In this document: one piece after another, positions 1-5,612 of the stretch
Position numbering within the stretch: position 1 is the stretch's first letter
Layout: every line of letters starts with the position of its first letter
Source of the DNA: Thermaceae bacterium
GTDB lineage: Bacteria; Deinococcota; Deinococci; Deinococcales; Marinithermaceae
Length of the DNA: 16,294 bases
Direction: 5' to 3'
NCBI GenBank assembly: GCA_026985615.1
Contig: JALSQD010000022.1
Coordinates: 1 to 16,294 of the forward strand
The notes under the pieces: model-generated
What the model saw: only the letters and a program-made list of their open reading frames with translations
The model's database searches: none
Told to the model about the DNA's origin: nothing
Position numbers and translations under genes: made by a program

Positions 1-537
1 CCAGGCCAGCGTGCCCAGGCCGAAGGCGCTGGTGAAGAGGGCGCGCATCGCCGCGGGCGGGTAGCGCAGCGGCAGGTAGACGAAGAGCGGCAGCGCCCCC
101 GCCCCCAGCGTTCCCACGATGAGCCCACCACTCACCATTACGGCCAGCAATCGCGCCAGCTCGGCGGCGTCCAGCGGCGGGGCGGCCGCGGGCGCGGGCA
201 GCCGCACCAGGCTCCACAGGGCAAAGATGAGCAGCACGACCCCCAGGGCGAACCTGAGCCGGGCTTCCGGCAGCGCGACGAGCAGGCGGGTGCCCAGCAC
301 CAGTCCCAGCGCGTAGGCGGCCGCGGCGGGAAGGTCGCGCCGGGGCTCGAGCCCCCGCCGCACCAGCCAGAGCATGGGCAAGTTGGCCAAAAAGAGCAGG
401 AAGGCGGTATAGGGCACGACCTGGCGCAGCGGCCAGAAGAGGCTCAGCGCCGGGACGAGGAAGAGCGCGGGGCCAAACCCTGCCAGCCCCTTGACCGCGA
501 AGGCGAAGACCGCGAGCAGGTTGAGCCCCAGCGCCAC
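1..537 (-). CDS. TauE/SafE-family membrane protein, partial (3' end outside window)
   Basis: The visible 179 codons, not interrupted by a stop, read as a very hydrophobic protein. It begins with GTG right after the stop of the histidine phosphatase gene (TGA-ACC-GTG), so that start is the first one possible. A helix at about residues 3-16 is followed by GLAGFGPALFLVPALSLFW, the glycine-rich hairpin typical of the sulfite exporter TauE/SafE (DUF81) family. More helices follow at about 40-56, 66-80, 89-104 and 130-150. Family members are inner-membrane permeases for sulfite, sulfonates or other organic anions, but the substrate cannot be told from sequence. The second half, which normally repeats the first, runs off the window. 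The three-base gap suggests co-transcription with the phosphatase. The family call is by motif and hydropathy only. Confidence 0.75.
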   Translation of the reverse strand, partial: MALGLNLLAVFAFAVKGLAGFGPALFLVPALSLFWPLRQVVPYTAFLLFLANLPMLWLVRRGLEPRRDLPAAAAYALGLVLGTRLLVALPEARLRFALGVVLLIFALWSLVRLPAPAAAPPLDAAELARLLAVMVSGGLIVGTLGAGALPLFVYLPLRYPPAAMRALFTSAFGLGTLAW

Positions 538-540
538 GGT

Positions 541-1167
541 TCAACCGCCCAGATCCCAGCCGGCCTCCAGGTGGGCCGCGTCGCCGACGCTGTGCACGAA
601 GCCGCCGCCGCGCACCCCCTCGGGGAAGTGCAGCCGGGTGATCGAGGTGTTCTCGAGCCGGATGTGCCAGGGCACCGCGCTTTTTGCCTCCAACACCCCC
701 AGCACCGCCGCACGGATTGCCCCGCCGTGGGAGACAACCAGGTGCCGTCCGTCGCCGAGTTCGTTTAGAAAGACCCAGACGCGGTCGTAAAGCTCGGCCA
801 GCGTCTCGCCCTCGGGAAACCGGGCGTTCCAAGGGTCCTCCTGCGAGCGCGCCACGTAGTCGCCGAAGCGCGCCAGCACCTGATCGCGGGTGAGCCCGGC
901 GAGTTCACCCACGCACACCTCGCGCAACCGCCGGTCGCTGCGCACCGCGAGGCCCAGGCGGTCCGCGACGATCTGCGCGGTTTCGGCGGCGCGGCTGAGA
1001 TCGGAGGCGTAGAGGGTGGTCCAGGTGAGACCCAGCCGAGCGAGCCGTTCGGCCAGGCGCCGGGCCTGGGTGCGTCCCTCGGGCGCGAGGGGCACGTCGC
1101 GCTGCCCTTGCCAGATTCCTTCCTGATTGTGGGCGGTTACCCCGTGGCGCACGAGCCAGACTTCCAC
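541..1167 (-). CDS. Histidine phosphatase family protein (phosphoglycerate mutase-like)
   Basis: This 208-residue protein starts with the branch-2 signature LVRHG (R7, H8, G9), where H8 would be the phosphorylated histidine. The other catalytic pocket residues are R58 in SDLSRAAETA, E83 in LREVCVGE and H147 in VVSHGGA. The length is normal for the small cofactor-independent-type phosphatases (CobC, GpmB, broad-specificity acid phosphatases). The substrate is not evident: there is no cobalamin or sugar-phosphate pathway next to it. The start is GTG at 1167. A TAGGGT box lies six bases upstream of it, so the message may be leaderless; a GAAAGG stretch in between could also act as a weak ribosome-binding site. 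It is divergent from the amidase gene across only 33 bases and appears to be the first gene of an operon with the TauE-like gene. Confidence 0.85.
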   Translation of the reverse strand: MEVWLVRHGVTAHNQEGIWQGQRDVPLAPEGRTQARRLAERLARLGLTWTTLYASDLSRAAETAQIVADRLGLAVRSDRRLREVCVGELAGLTRDQVLARFGDYVARSQEDPWNARFPEGETLAELYDRVWVFLNELGDGRHLVVSHGGAIRAAVLGVLEAKSAVPWHIRLENTSITRLHFPEGVRGGGFVHSVGDAAHLEAGWDLGG

Positions 1168-1173
1168 CCTTTC

Positions 1174-1194
1174 ACCCTAACACCCCGGTAGACT
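1174..1194. promoter_or_regulatory. Divergent -10 boxes for two apparently leaderless genes
   Basis: In the 33-base gap between two divergent GTG starts, TAGACT (1189-1194, plus strand) ends exactly six bases before the amidase GTG at 1201. On the minus strand TAGGGT (1179-1174) ends six bases before the phosphatase GTG at 1167. That distance puts transcription start at or next to the start codon. No good -35 hexamer is seen for either, so this is inferred from the -10 boxes and their spacing. Confidence 0.45.
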
Positions 1195-1200
1195 GGGCCC

Positions 1201-2520
1201 GTGGAGCGTGCAGAAGAACTCACCCGCGCCTACGCACGCGGGGAGGTCTCGCCGGTGGACGTGGCCGGGCGCGTCCTCGAAAGGCTCGAGCCCGGCCCGG
1301 TGGTGGCGGCGCGGACCGGGGAGCGCGCCCTGACCGCCGCCCGCAAAAGCGCCGAGCGCTACGCCGCGGGGCGGCCGCTAGGACCCCTCGACGGCGTGCC
1401 CCTCCTCGTCAAGGACCTGCTCGACGTGGCCGGCACCGTAACGGCTGCGGGGTCGGCGGTGCTGGCGCGCTTGCGCGCCCCCGCGACCGTGGACGCGGTG
1501 GCGGTACGGAACCTGGAGCGTGCGGGCGCGGTCGTCGTGGGCAAGAGCCAGCTCAACGAGCTCGCCTTCTCGGGCCTGGGGTTGAACCCCCACTTCGGCA
1601 CGCCCGCGAACGCCCTGAACCCCGACTGGGTGCCGGGCGGATCGTCCTCGGGTTCGGCCGTGGCGCTGGCGCGCGGCCTCGTGCCGTTGGCTGTGGGTAC
1701 CGACACCGGCGGCTCGGTACGCATCCCCGCAGCCTTCAACGGCCTCGTCGGCTTCAAGCCCACGAACGGCCGCATCTCCACCGGGGGGGTCACGCCGCTT
1801 TCGCCCACGCTCGACACCATTGGCCCCGTCGCCCCCGACGTCACCGGCGCCTGGGTGCTCTTCCAGGCGCTAGCCGGAGAGACGCCCGCGCCGCTCGCTC
1901 CACGCGAGGGCCCGGCGCGGCTGCTGGTGCCCCAGGAGTTGCTAGAGCGCAGCCAGCCCGAGGTGCGCCGCCCCGTTTCGGACGCGCTGGATACGCTGGC
2001 CGCCACCGGCTTCGAGATTCGCGTGACCAAGGTGCCCGAGCTCGCCGAGGTCTACCGCCTCTACCGCGAGCTGGGGCCGCTCGCGGCCCACGAGGCGCTG
2101 GCGCTCTATCGAAACCTAATCGAAGAACATGGCGAGGCGATGGACCCGCGGGTCGTGGCCCGCATCCTCGACGTGGCGGGGCGCGACCCGCTAGACTACC
2201 GCCGCCTGCTGGCCGAGCGCGCCCGCTACATCCCGGCGTTCTGGGAACGCTACGCCGGCTTCGATGCACTGGCGCTGCCTACCGTGCCGGTTCTGCCGCC
2301 CCGGCGGCGCGAGGTGGAGGCCAGCGGCGAGGCCTTCTTCGCGGCCAACAACCGGGTGCTGGCCCACACGATGCTCTTCAACTTCTACGCCGGGCCCGCG
2401 GTCAGCCTGCCCCTGGCACTGGGGCTGGGCCTGATGCTGGCGTCACGACCGGGAGCGGACGCGGCGCTCTTTTCGCTGAGTTTGCGCGTCGAAACCCTGC
2501 TCGGCGGAGGCGGGCGGTGA
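1201..2520 (+). CDS. Amidase signature family protein (GatA-like amidohydrolase)
   Basis: A 439-residue amidase signature enzyme with the complete Ser-cisSer-Lys triad. K71 lies in LLVKDLLDVAG, S148 in the GGSSSGSA loop is the cis-serine (24 residues before the nucleophile, the usual spacing), and S172 in TDTGGSVRIPA is the nucleophile. These enzymes hydrolyse amide bonds (amides, ureido compounds, or glutamine in GatA). This is probably a stand-alone amidase rather than the GatA subunit, because no gatB or gatC is nearby and the C-terminal region after residue 200 is short and divergent. The substrate is unknown. The GTG start at 1201 is supported by the TAGACT box six bases before it and by the absence of any Shine-Dalgarno site. 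Its last codons overlap the start of the next gene (GTGA), so the two are translationally coupled. Confidence 0.85.
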   Translation: MERAEELTRAYARGEVSPVDVAGRVLERLEPGPVVAARTGERALTAARKSAERYAAGRPLGPLDGVPLLVKDLLDVAGTVTAAGSAVLARLRAPATVDAVAVRNLERAGAVVVGKSQLNELAFSGLGLNPHFGTPANALNPDWVPGGSSSGSAVALARGLVPLAVGTDTGGSVRIPAAFNGLVGFKPTNGRISTGGVTPLSPTLDTIGPVAPDVTGAWVLFQALAGETPAPLAPREGPARLLVPQELLERSQPEVRRPVSDALDTLAATGFEIRVTKVPELAEVYRLYRELGPLAAHEALALYRNLIEEHGEAMDPRVVARILDVAGRDPLDYRRLLAERARYIPAFWERYAGFDALALPTVPVLPPRRREVEASGEAFFAANNRVLAHTMLFNFYAGPAVSLPLALGLGLMLASRPGADAALFSLSLRVETLLGGGGR

Positions 2521-2732
2521 CCGCTGGAACGGCCTTTATCTTACGGCTCGCGTTGTGGCTGCTGCCGTTATTGCTGGGCTACCTTGCAGGGCGCAGCTGG
2601 GGGCGGCCACGGGTGCTGGGCGGCCTGCTGGCCGCAGCGCTGGTGGCGGGGCTGCTCGTCAAACCCTTCCCCCTGGGTTGGGTGCTGGGTGTGCTGGGCT
2701 TTGCCCTGGGGGTTCCCCTGAAACGAGGGTAG
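2517..2732 (+). CDS. Small membrane protein, unknown function
   Basis: A 71-residue, almost wholly hydrophobic protein. Segments at about residues 7-23, 33-48 and 52-67 could each cross the membrane, separated by short basic loops (GRSWGRPR, KPF) and ending in a positively charged KRG tail. GTG at 2517 overlaps the amidase stop TGA by four bases (GTGA), an arrangement that argues for a real, co-translated gene. I do not recognise a family. The pairing suggests a membrane-associated partner or an unrelated passenger of the amidase operon, but nothing in the sequence chooses between these. Confidence 0.6.
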   Translation: MTAGTAFILRLALWLLPLLLGYLAGRSWGRPRVLGGLLAAALVAGLLVKPFPLGWVLGVLGFALGVPLKRG

Positions 2733-2764
2733 GGCGGGCCACTCGGACGCCGCACGGCTGTGCA

Positions 2765-2770
2765 CATAAT
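2765..2770 (+). promoter_or_regulatory. -10 box CATAAT directly before the reductase gene
   Basis: CATAAT matches TATAAT in five of six positions and is followed by exactly six bases (GTTCGC) and then the GTG start at 2777. No Shine-Dalgarno site fits in between, so the transcript is probably leaderless. No clear -35 hexamer is seen. Confidence 0.5.
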
Positions 2771-2776
2771 GTTCGC

Positions 2777-3331
2777 GTGAACGTACTTGGAATCTCCGGA
2801 AGCCTGCGGTCCGCCAGCGCGGCGCGCAGGGCGCTCGAACGCGCCCTTGCGGGGGCCGAATCCGCCGGGGCGCAGGCGCGCCTGCTCGAGCTGCGCGAGC
2901 TCGACCTGCCCCTCTACGACGAGGACGAAGCGCGCTACACCCCCGCCCAGCGCGCCGCCGTCGCCCGTCTGCAGGAGGCCGCAGCGGCGGCCGACGCCTT
3001 CATCATCGCCTCCCCCGAATACCACGGGGGGATGAGCGGCGTGATCAAGAACGCGATCGACCACCTGGTAGGCCGCCACTTCCGCGGCAAGGCCGCCGGC
3101 ATCGTCGCCGTAGCCGGCGGACGCGTGGCCCCGGTTAGCACGGCGCTGATGCTGCGCGCCGTGCCGCGCCAGCTCGGAGCCTACACCATCCCCCAGCAGG
3201 TGCTGCTCCCCGAGGCGGAGAAGCTGTTCGACAGAGCGGGAAACCTGGCGGACGCGGAGCTGGCCCGCAGGCTCGAAGACCTGGGGGCCGAGGTGGTGCG
3301 GCTGGCGCGGGCGCTGGCTCACTCGAGCTGA
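2777..3331 (+). CDS. NADPH-dependent FMN reductase family protein
   Basis: A 184-residue flavodoxin-fold reductase of the NADPH-dependent FMN reductase/azoreductase type. The FMN phosphate loop is GISGSLRSAS (residues 5-14). The second flavin-contacting motif is SPEYHGGMSGVIKNAIDHL at 79-97, the SPEYN-type signature with H in place of N. These cytosolic enzymes reduce FMN, quinones, azo dyes or metal ions. A longer reading frame extends upstream to 2555, but it overlaps the preceding gene, and the GTG at 2777 has a matching -10 box six bases before it and starts exactly where the family starts (MNVLGISGS). The last 13 bases overlap the 3' end of a convergent minus-strand gene remnant, and this end is duplicated 1.3 kb downstream. 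Confidence 0.85.
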   Translation: MNVLGISGSLRSASAARRALERALAGAESAGAQARLLELRELDLPLYDEDEARYTPAQRAAVARLQEAAAAADAFIIASPEYHGGMSGVIKNAIDHLVGRHFRGKAAGIVAVAGGRVAPVSTALMLRAVPRQLGAYTIPQQVLLPEAEKLFDRAGNLADAELARRLEDLGAEVVRLARALAHSS

Positions 3332-3342
3332 GTCCGCACCCT
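3317..3342. repeat. 26-bp direct repeat, copy 1 (left edge of HEPN/MNT segment)
   Basis: These 26 bases, starting GCTCACTCGAGCTGAG, recur without a mismatch at 4618-4643. The copy contains the last codons and stop of the reductase gene (plus strand). On the minus strand it contains the last codons and stop of a second gene, reading SAKAVRRVRTQLE and then TGA at 3321-3319. The minus-strand frame hits a stop only 14 codons upstream, so here only a stub of that gene exists. Confidence 0.85.
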
Positions 3343-3389
3343 ACGCACCGCCTTCGCCGACTCTTAGAGAATAAGGTGGGCAGGACCGT

Positions 3390-3566
3390 TCATGGCGCTT
3401 GCTTTCGTCTCAAGGCACACGGCCGTGGTTCTACAAAAACGGCAGGCCGGTCGGATATAGAATATCTTCGAACCGAAGCAGATCGGGCTCGTTCGGCCAA
3501 TAGGTAAACTAGCGGCTGCTGCCTATCTCGGGCGAGTTCATCCTACGCATAGGTAGGGCTGTTCAT
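3390..3566 (-). pseudogene. Possible interrupted small gene downstream of hepT
   Basis: Nineteen bases after the HEPN stop, the minus strand has a very good ribosome-binding site (GGAGG at 3577-3573, six bases from ATG at 3566). The frame begins MNSPTYA, then has TAG at codon 8, then continues 50 codons (DELARDRQQPLVYLLAERAR...) to TGA at 3392-3390. In the neighbouring frame, ATG at 3541 reads MNSPEIGSSR, a TAG, then FTYWPNEPDLLRFEDILYP to a stop at 3433-3431. Both frames begin MNSP. No family is recognised. This could be a decayed third gene of the toxin-antitoxin operon or chance; the ribosome-binding site is the only strong evidence. Confidence 0.25.
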
Positions 3567-3585
3567 TTTCCACCTCCGGGGAACC

Positions 3586-3930
3586 CTAGGCTAAGGTCTC
3601 CAGCATCCGTGCCACGACCTTTTTGAGCTTGGGCATGTGCCGGTTAATGACCACCCAAACAATGTCCAGGTCCACGTCAAAGTATTCGTGGATCACCACG
3701 TTGCGAAAACCAACCACCCGGCGCCAATCGGCCTCAGGAAAGCGCGCGCGAAACTCGTCGGACACGTGCCGGGCCGCCTCACCGATAATCTCCAGGTTTC
3801 GCACCACGGCGTCGGCGACGAGTTCATTCTCCCAAAACTCTTCCAAGGTGAGACCTTTGGTGTAGCGCTCGATTTTTTCGATCGCGCCATAGATGTCGGT
3901 AAGAAAAAGGCGGACGTCGCGTTTAGACAC
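3586..3930 (-). CDS. hepT: HEPN-domain toxin of HepT/MntA-type toxin-antitoxin pair (DUF86)
   Basis: A 114-residue, mostly helical protein of the DUF86/HepT family. The HEPN ribonuclease motif RX4HXY is intact (R76, H81, Y83 in FRNVVIHEYFDVD). In characterised HepT proteins R and H form the RNase site, and the tyrosine is the residue that the MNT partner oligo-AMPylates to switch the toxin off. I chose GTG at 3930 because GAGGAGG lies nine bases upstream; a TTG at 3948 would add six residues but has no ribosome-binding site. With that start the gene overlaps the last eight bases of mntA (GTGTCTAA), so toxin synthesis is coupled to antitoxin synthesis. Role inferred: cytoplasmic RNase toxin used in plasmid or phage defence or island maintenance. 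Confidence 0.88.
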   Translation of the reverse strand: MSKRDVRLFLTDIYGAIEKIERYTKGLTLEEFWENELVADAVVRNLEIIGEAARHVSDEFRARFPEADWRRVVGFRNVVIHEYFDVDLDIVWVVINRHMPKLKKVVARMLETLA

Positions 3931-4225
3931 GGACGAGGTCCTCCTCAATGGATTCTTGCAGCAGCGGCTTTTTCCGTAGAGCTCCCAGCGTTACGACGTC
4001 CACCGGCAAACCTAGAAGAGCCTCCAGGTATTCCTTTACGTCTACGATCTCCAAACCAACGGGGCGTTCGAGCTCAAGAAGCAAATCCACGTCGCTAATA
4101 GGTGCCGCCTCCCCGCGGGCATACGAACCAAAGATGCCTACCACCCGAACTCCGAAGCGCTGGCGAATCTCTTCTTGGTTCCCGATGAGGAGTGCAAGGA
4201 TTTCAGTTGCGGTTGGGTTTTTCAC
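3923..4225 (-). CDS. mntA: MNT nucleotidyltransferase antitoxin of HepT/MntA-type pair
   Basis: A 100-residue minimal nucleotidyltransferase. The diagnostic GSX10DXD signature is complete: GS at residues 33-34 and DVD at 45-47 in FGSYARGEAAPISDVD, followed by the third-acidic region PVDVVTLG. MntA enzymes transfer AMP from ATP to the HepT tyrosine and so act as an enzymatic antitoxin. The start is uncertain. GTG at 4225 gives the usual distance from the N-terminus to the GS motif and has GGAG nine bases before it; GTG at 4240 or 4246 would add five or seven residues. It is the first gene of the pair and reads straight into hepT. No convincing promoter is visible upstream. Confidence 0.87.
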   Translation of the reverse strand: MKNPTATEILALLIGNQEEIRQRFGVRVVGIFGSYARGEAAPISDVDLLLELERPVGLEIVDVKEYLEALLGLPVDVVTLGALRKKPLLQESIEEDLVRV

Positions 4226-4246
4226 AGGTCCACGCTCCACTCCCAC

Positions 4247-4617
4247 CGTCGTTCAAAACCTCATTTCCCCGCTGGTCTTCATCCTTGGCCTCGCCGCGCT
4301 CCGAACCGGGGCAAATTACGCAACATCAGCAGCAAGCGGTTTTCCCCGCCATTGAGGTTGTTCGGCGCATCTTCACTCAGCTATCCCACGTACACATTTT
4401 AGCGAACGCGGCACGCCCAGCGTAGACGCGCGACCGGGCAACCTCGCGAAATTAAGATGGGAGCGACGCCGCAACCGGTCGCACAATTGTTTGGCCTAGA
4501 CTAGAACCATCTGCTGATGCGTCTACACCCCGCTTGCTCGAAGATCTGGCGGAGCAACTTCCCGCCTCCTTCAAGACGAGGCCTCCGCGCGGGCATTGGG
4601 GTCGAGCCTGCCCGGCT
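4247..4617. other. Non-coding stretch between mntA and the second 26-bp repeat
   Basis: No credible gene is found in these 370 bases. One weak signal: the plus-strand frame 4501-4632 is open and ends in the same AHSS-stop as the reductase. It contains PRLLEDLAEQL (4528-4560), which resembles ARRLEDLGAEV near the reductase C-terminus, but twelve extra codons separate that block from the shared end. It may be a diverged relic of a reductase 3' end or coincidence. Confidence 0.3.
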
Positions 4618-4643
4618 GCTCACTCGAGCTGAGTCCGCACCCT
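4618..4643. repeat. 26-bp direct repeat, copy 2 (right edge of HEPN/MNT segment)
   Basis: Identical to 3317-3342, 1301 bases apart. Unlike copy 1, the minus-strand frame here continues upstream as a plausible protein C-terminus (ending RRVRTQLE), so this copy looks like the original chromosomal continuation of the convergent gene. Confidence 0.85.
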
Positions 4644-4739
4644 GCGCGCCAGCAGGTAAACCCCGGCCACGAAGAGCCCGACCGCCCCTACCACCGGGGT
4701 CAAACGGAGTAGAGGCCGCCATGCACTACGCGCTGCGGT
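4620..4739 (-). pseudogene. C-terminal remnant of a membrane protein gene
   Basis: On the minus strand the last 39 codons before the TGA at 4622-4620 read as a membrane protein end: RPLLRLTPVVGAVGLFVAGV, then YLLARRVRTQLE. There is one clear hydrophobic helix (about 19 residues) followed by a basic tail. Upstream the frame stays open only to a TAG at about 4792-4790, without a good start codon, and base composition turns AT-rich at about 4740. The gene is therefore cut off. Its stop overlaps the 3' end of the reductase gene (through the 26-bp repeat), as expected for an ancestral convergent neighbour. The missing front part may be the fragment at 12452-12616. Confidence 0.5.
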
Positions 4740-4916
4740 ATTAGACAATCCTAAAAACCTCGTGAAATTCCTCCCCCTGATCCTAATCTACTTGTCCAAC
4801 ACCCAGAACTTTCTTGGGCAGAGCGGCGCTACCTACCTACCACGAAGTATGCAACTCAGCCGAGGGTTATACGGGGCATTGCAGTTCAGGGGATCACGAG
4901 CCCCTTTTCGAAAACT

Positions 4917-4944
4917 AAGGGCCCTCGCTGCCCCAAGGGCCCTT
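4917..4944 (-). terminator. Intrinsic terminator after the YjzC-like gene
   Basis: AAGGGCCC (4917-4924) pairs with GGGCCCTT (4937-4944) around a 12-base loop. Read on the minus strand the hairpin is followed by AGTTTTC, and it lies just 11 bases beyond the stop of the YjzC-like gene. An eight-pair GC-rich stem and the location support termination; the U-run is short. Confidence 0.6.
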
Positions 4945-4955
4945 TCCCGCGTTTA

Positions 4956-5144
4956 CTAGCCGCGCTTCTTGTGCTTCGTGGGGTCAACTAGGCGGTAACG
5001 CTCGCCGCGCACTTTTGTGGGAGGCAACCGCTCTCCTTTTGTCGCAGTAACTTCACGCCCTCGGCTTCCTCCGCGAGGACCCGTGACCTCGTACTGGCCG
5101 CTGCGCGGGGCTTTTTCGCCCGGCTTGTGGAGCTTCTTAGCCAT
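4956..5144 (-). CDS. YjzC-like small basic protein
   Basis: A 62-residue basic protein starting MAKKLHKPGEKAPRSGQY and containing VTGPRGGSRGREVTATKGE, LPPT and a C-terminal YRLVDPTKHKKRG. The KPGEKAPxSGQY...GPRGG...KGExxPPT layout is one I associate with small proteins annotated as YjzC family; their function is not known. ATG at 5144 has AGAAGGGGG five to six bases upstream. Its start lies three bases after the stop of the zinc-ribbon gene, so the two are one operon, ended by the hairpin at 4917-4944. Confidence 0.7.
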   Translation of the reverse strand: MAKKLHKPGEKAPRSGQYEVTGPRGGSRGREVTATKGERLPPTKVRGERYRLVDPTKHKKRG

Positions 5145-5147
5145 GCT

Positions 5148-5315
5148 TCACCCCCTTCTACAGTTGTGGGCTTGCTCCTTTGCCCTACACTCGTTGCAGA
5201 GCTCGCCATTGGTGGGCCGGGAATGCCTTTCGTCGTAGTCGGAGGTCGGCCACCGGGAGCAGTTGGTGCAAAAGTGCCAGGTGTCGCTGCCGCGCCTTCT
5301 TCTGTACTTAGGCCT
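5148..5315 (-). pseudogene. Small zinc-ribbon protein gene lacking a canonical start codon (AGG for ATG)
   Basis: The minus strand encodes 55 residues, PKYRRRRGSDTWHFCTNC at the front and GELCNECRAKEQAHNC near the end. Two CxxC knuckles (C16/C19 and C40/C43) separated by 20 residues make a zinc ribbon, with WHFCTNCSRWPTSDYD in the first knuckle. The pattern resembles small conserved hypothetical proteins that I associate with YjzC-like genes. The frame is closed by TAA at 5321-5319 and contains no ATG, GTG or TTG before the first cysteine. However, GGAGGT sits six bases before an AGG codon at 5315-5313, exactly where ATG would be expected. So either the start was lost by one T-to-G change, or there is a sequencing error, or an unusual start is used. 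It is coupled to the YjzC-like gene three bases downstream. Confidence 0.6.
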
Positions 5316-5324
5316 CTCTTAACC

Positions 5325-5470
5325 TCCTCGGGAGCCTTGCGTTCTTAGGCTTCCCGGAGGTAGGCTCCCTTTGTTCTTTTGAGCAAGGTCCTCCGGGGCC
5401 TTTAGTCGAGCGGGCCGGGGCAGCGGCCCGCTTTCGCCCTGCGGCCTCGCGAGGCCGCAGCTTTATTTTA
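5325..5470. ncRNA. Cluster of strong hairpins: structured leader or terminator array
   Basis: Three successive stems lie in 146 bases. CCCGGAGG (5353-5360) pairs with CCTCCGGG (5390-5397). AGCGGGCCG (5409-5417) pairs with CGGCCCGCT (5424-5432) over a six-base loop. A perfect 22-base palindrome at 5439-5460 has the half-site CTGCGGCCTCG. The last is followed on the plus strand by CTTTATTTTA, which would make a strong intrinsic terminator, yet no plus-strand gene precedes it. On the minus strand TAAAAT (5470-5465) could be a -10 box, making the hairpins the 5' leader of the zinc-ribbon/YjzC operon. Which strand matters is open. Confidence 0.45.
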
Positions 5471-5543
5471 ACACACACCTACCGATAACTTAAGTAACAA
5501 AAATAGCAACCGCACCGTACATAGCGAATATACTGTAGTCATG

Positions 5544-5565
5544 TGTTACACTATAGTGTGTAACA
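5544..5565. promoter_or_regulatory. Palindromic operator over the putative promoter of the Xre-ImmA gene
   Basis: TGTTACAC (5544-5551) and GTGTAACA (5558-5565) are perfect inverted copies around TATAGT (5552-5557), which itself fits a -10 box (five of six to TATAAT). A second, inner 12-base palindrome has the half-site ACACTA. The downstream gene encodes an Xre-type helix-turn-helix protein, so autorepression is the obvious inference. A second -10-like TATACT is at 5529-5534. No good -35 is seen. Confidence 0.6.
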
Positions 5566-5612
5566 ACCTTTCAGCTTTATGTGGCGATCTACCGAAGGGA
5601 GGAGGGGGCATC

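Noticed and set aside
2555..2776. Upstream extension of the reductase reading frame.
   Set aside because: It overlaps the small membrane protein gene, has cysteine/proline-rich non-protein-like sequence, and the start at 2777 has its own -10 box.
4299..4319. Fourteen-base match (CTCCGAACCGGGGC) with the region after prfB near 14036-14050.
   Set aside because: One match of this length between two GC-rich segments of a 16-kb window is close to chance expectation.
4889..4908. Plus-strand hairpin GGGG/CCCC followed by TTTT.
   Set aside because: Only four pairs, and no plus-strand gene precedes it.
5541..5612. Earlier ATG of the Xre-ImmA frame.
   Set aside because: It lies within the operator and -10 region, has no ribosome-binding site, and would add 24 residues before the conserved helix-turn-helix start; ATG 5613 has GGAGGGGG.
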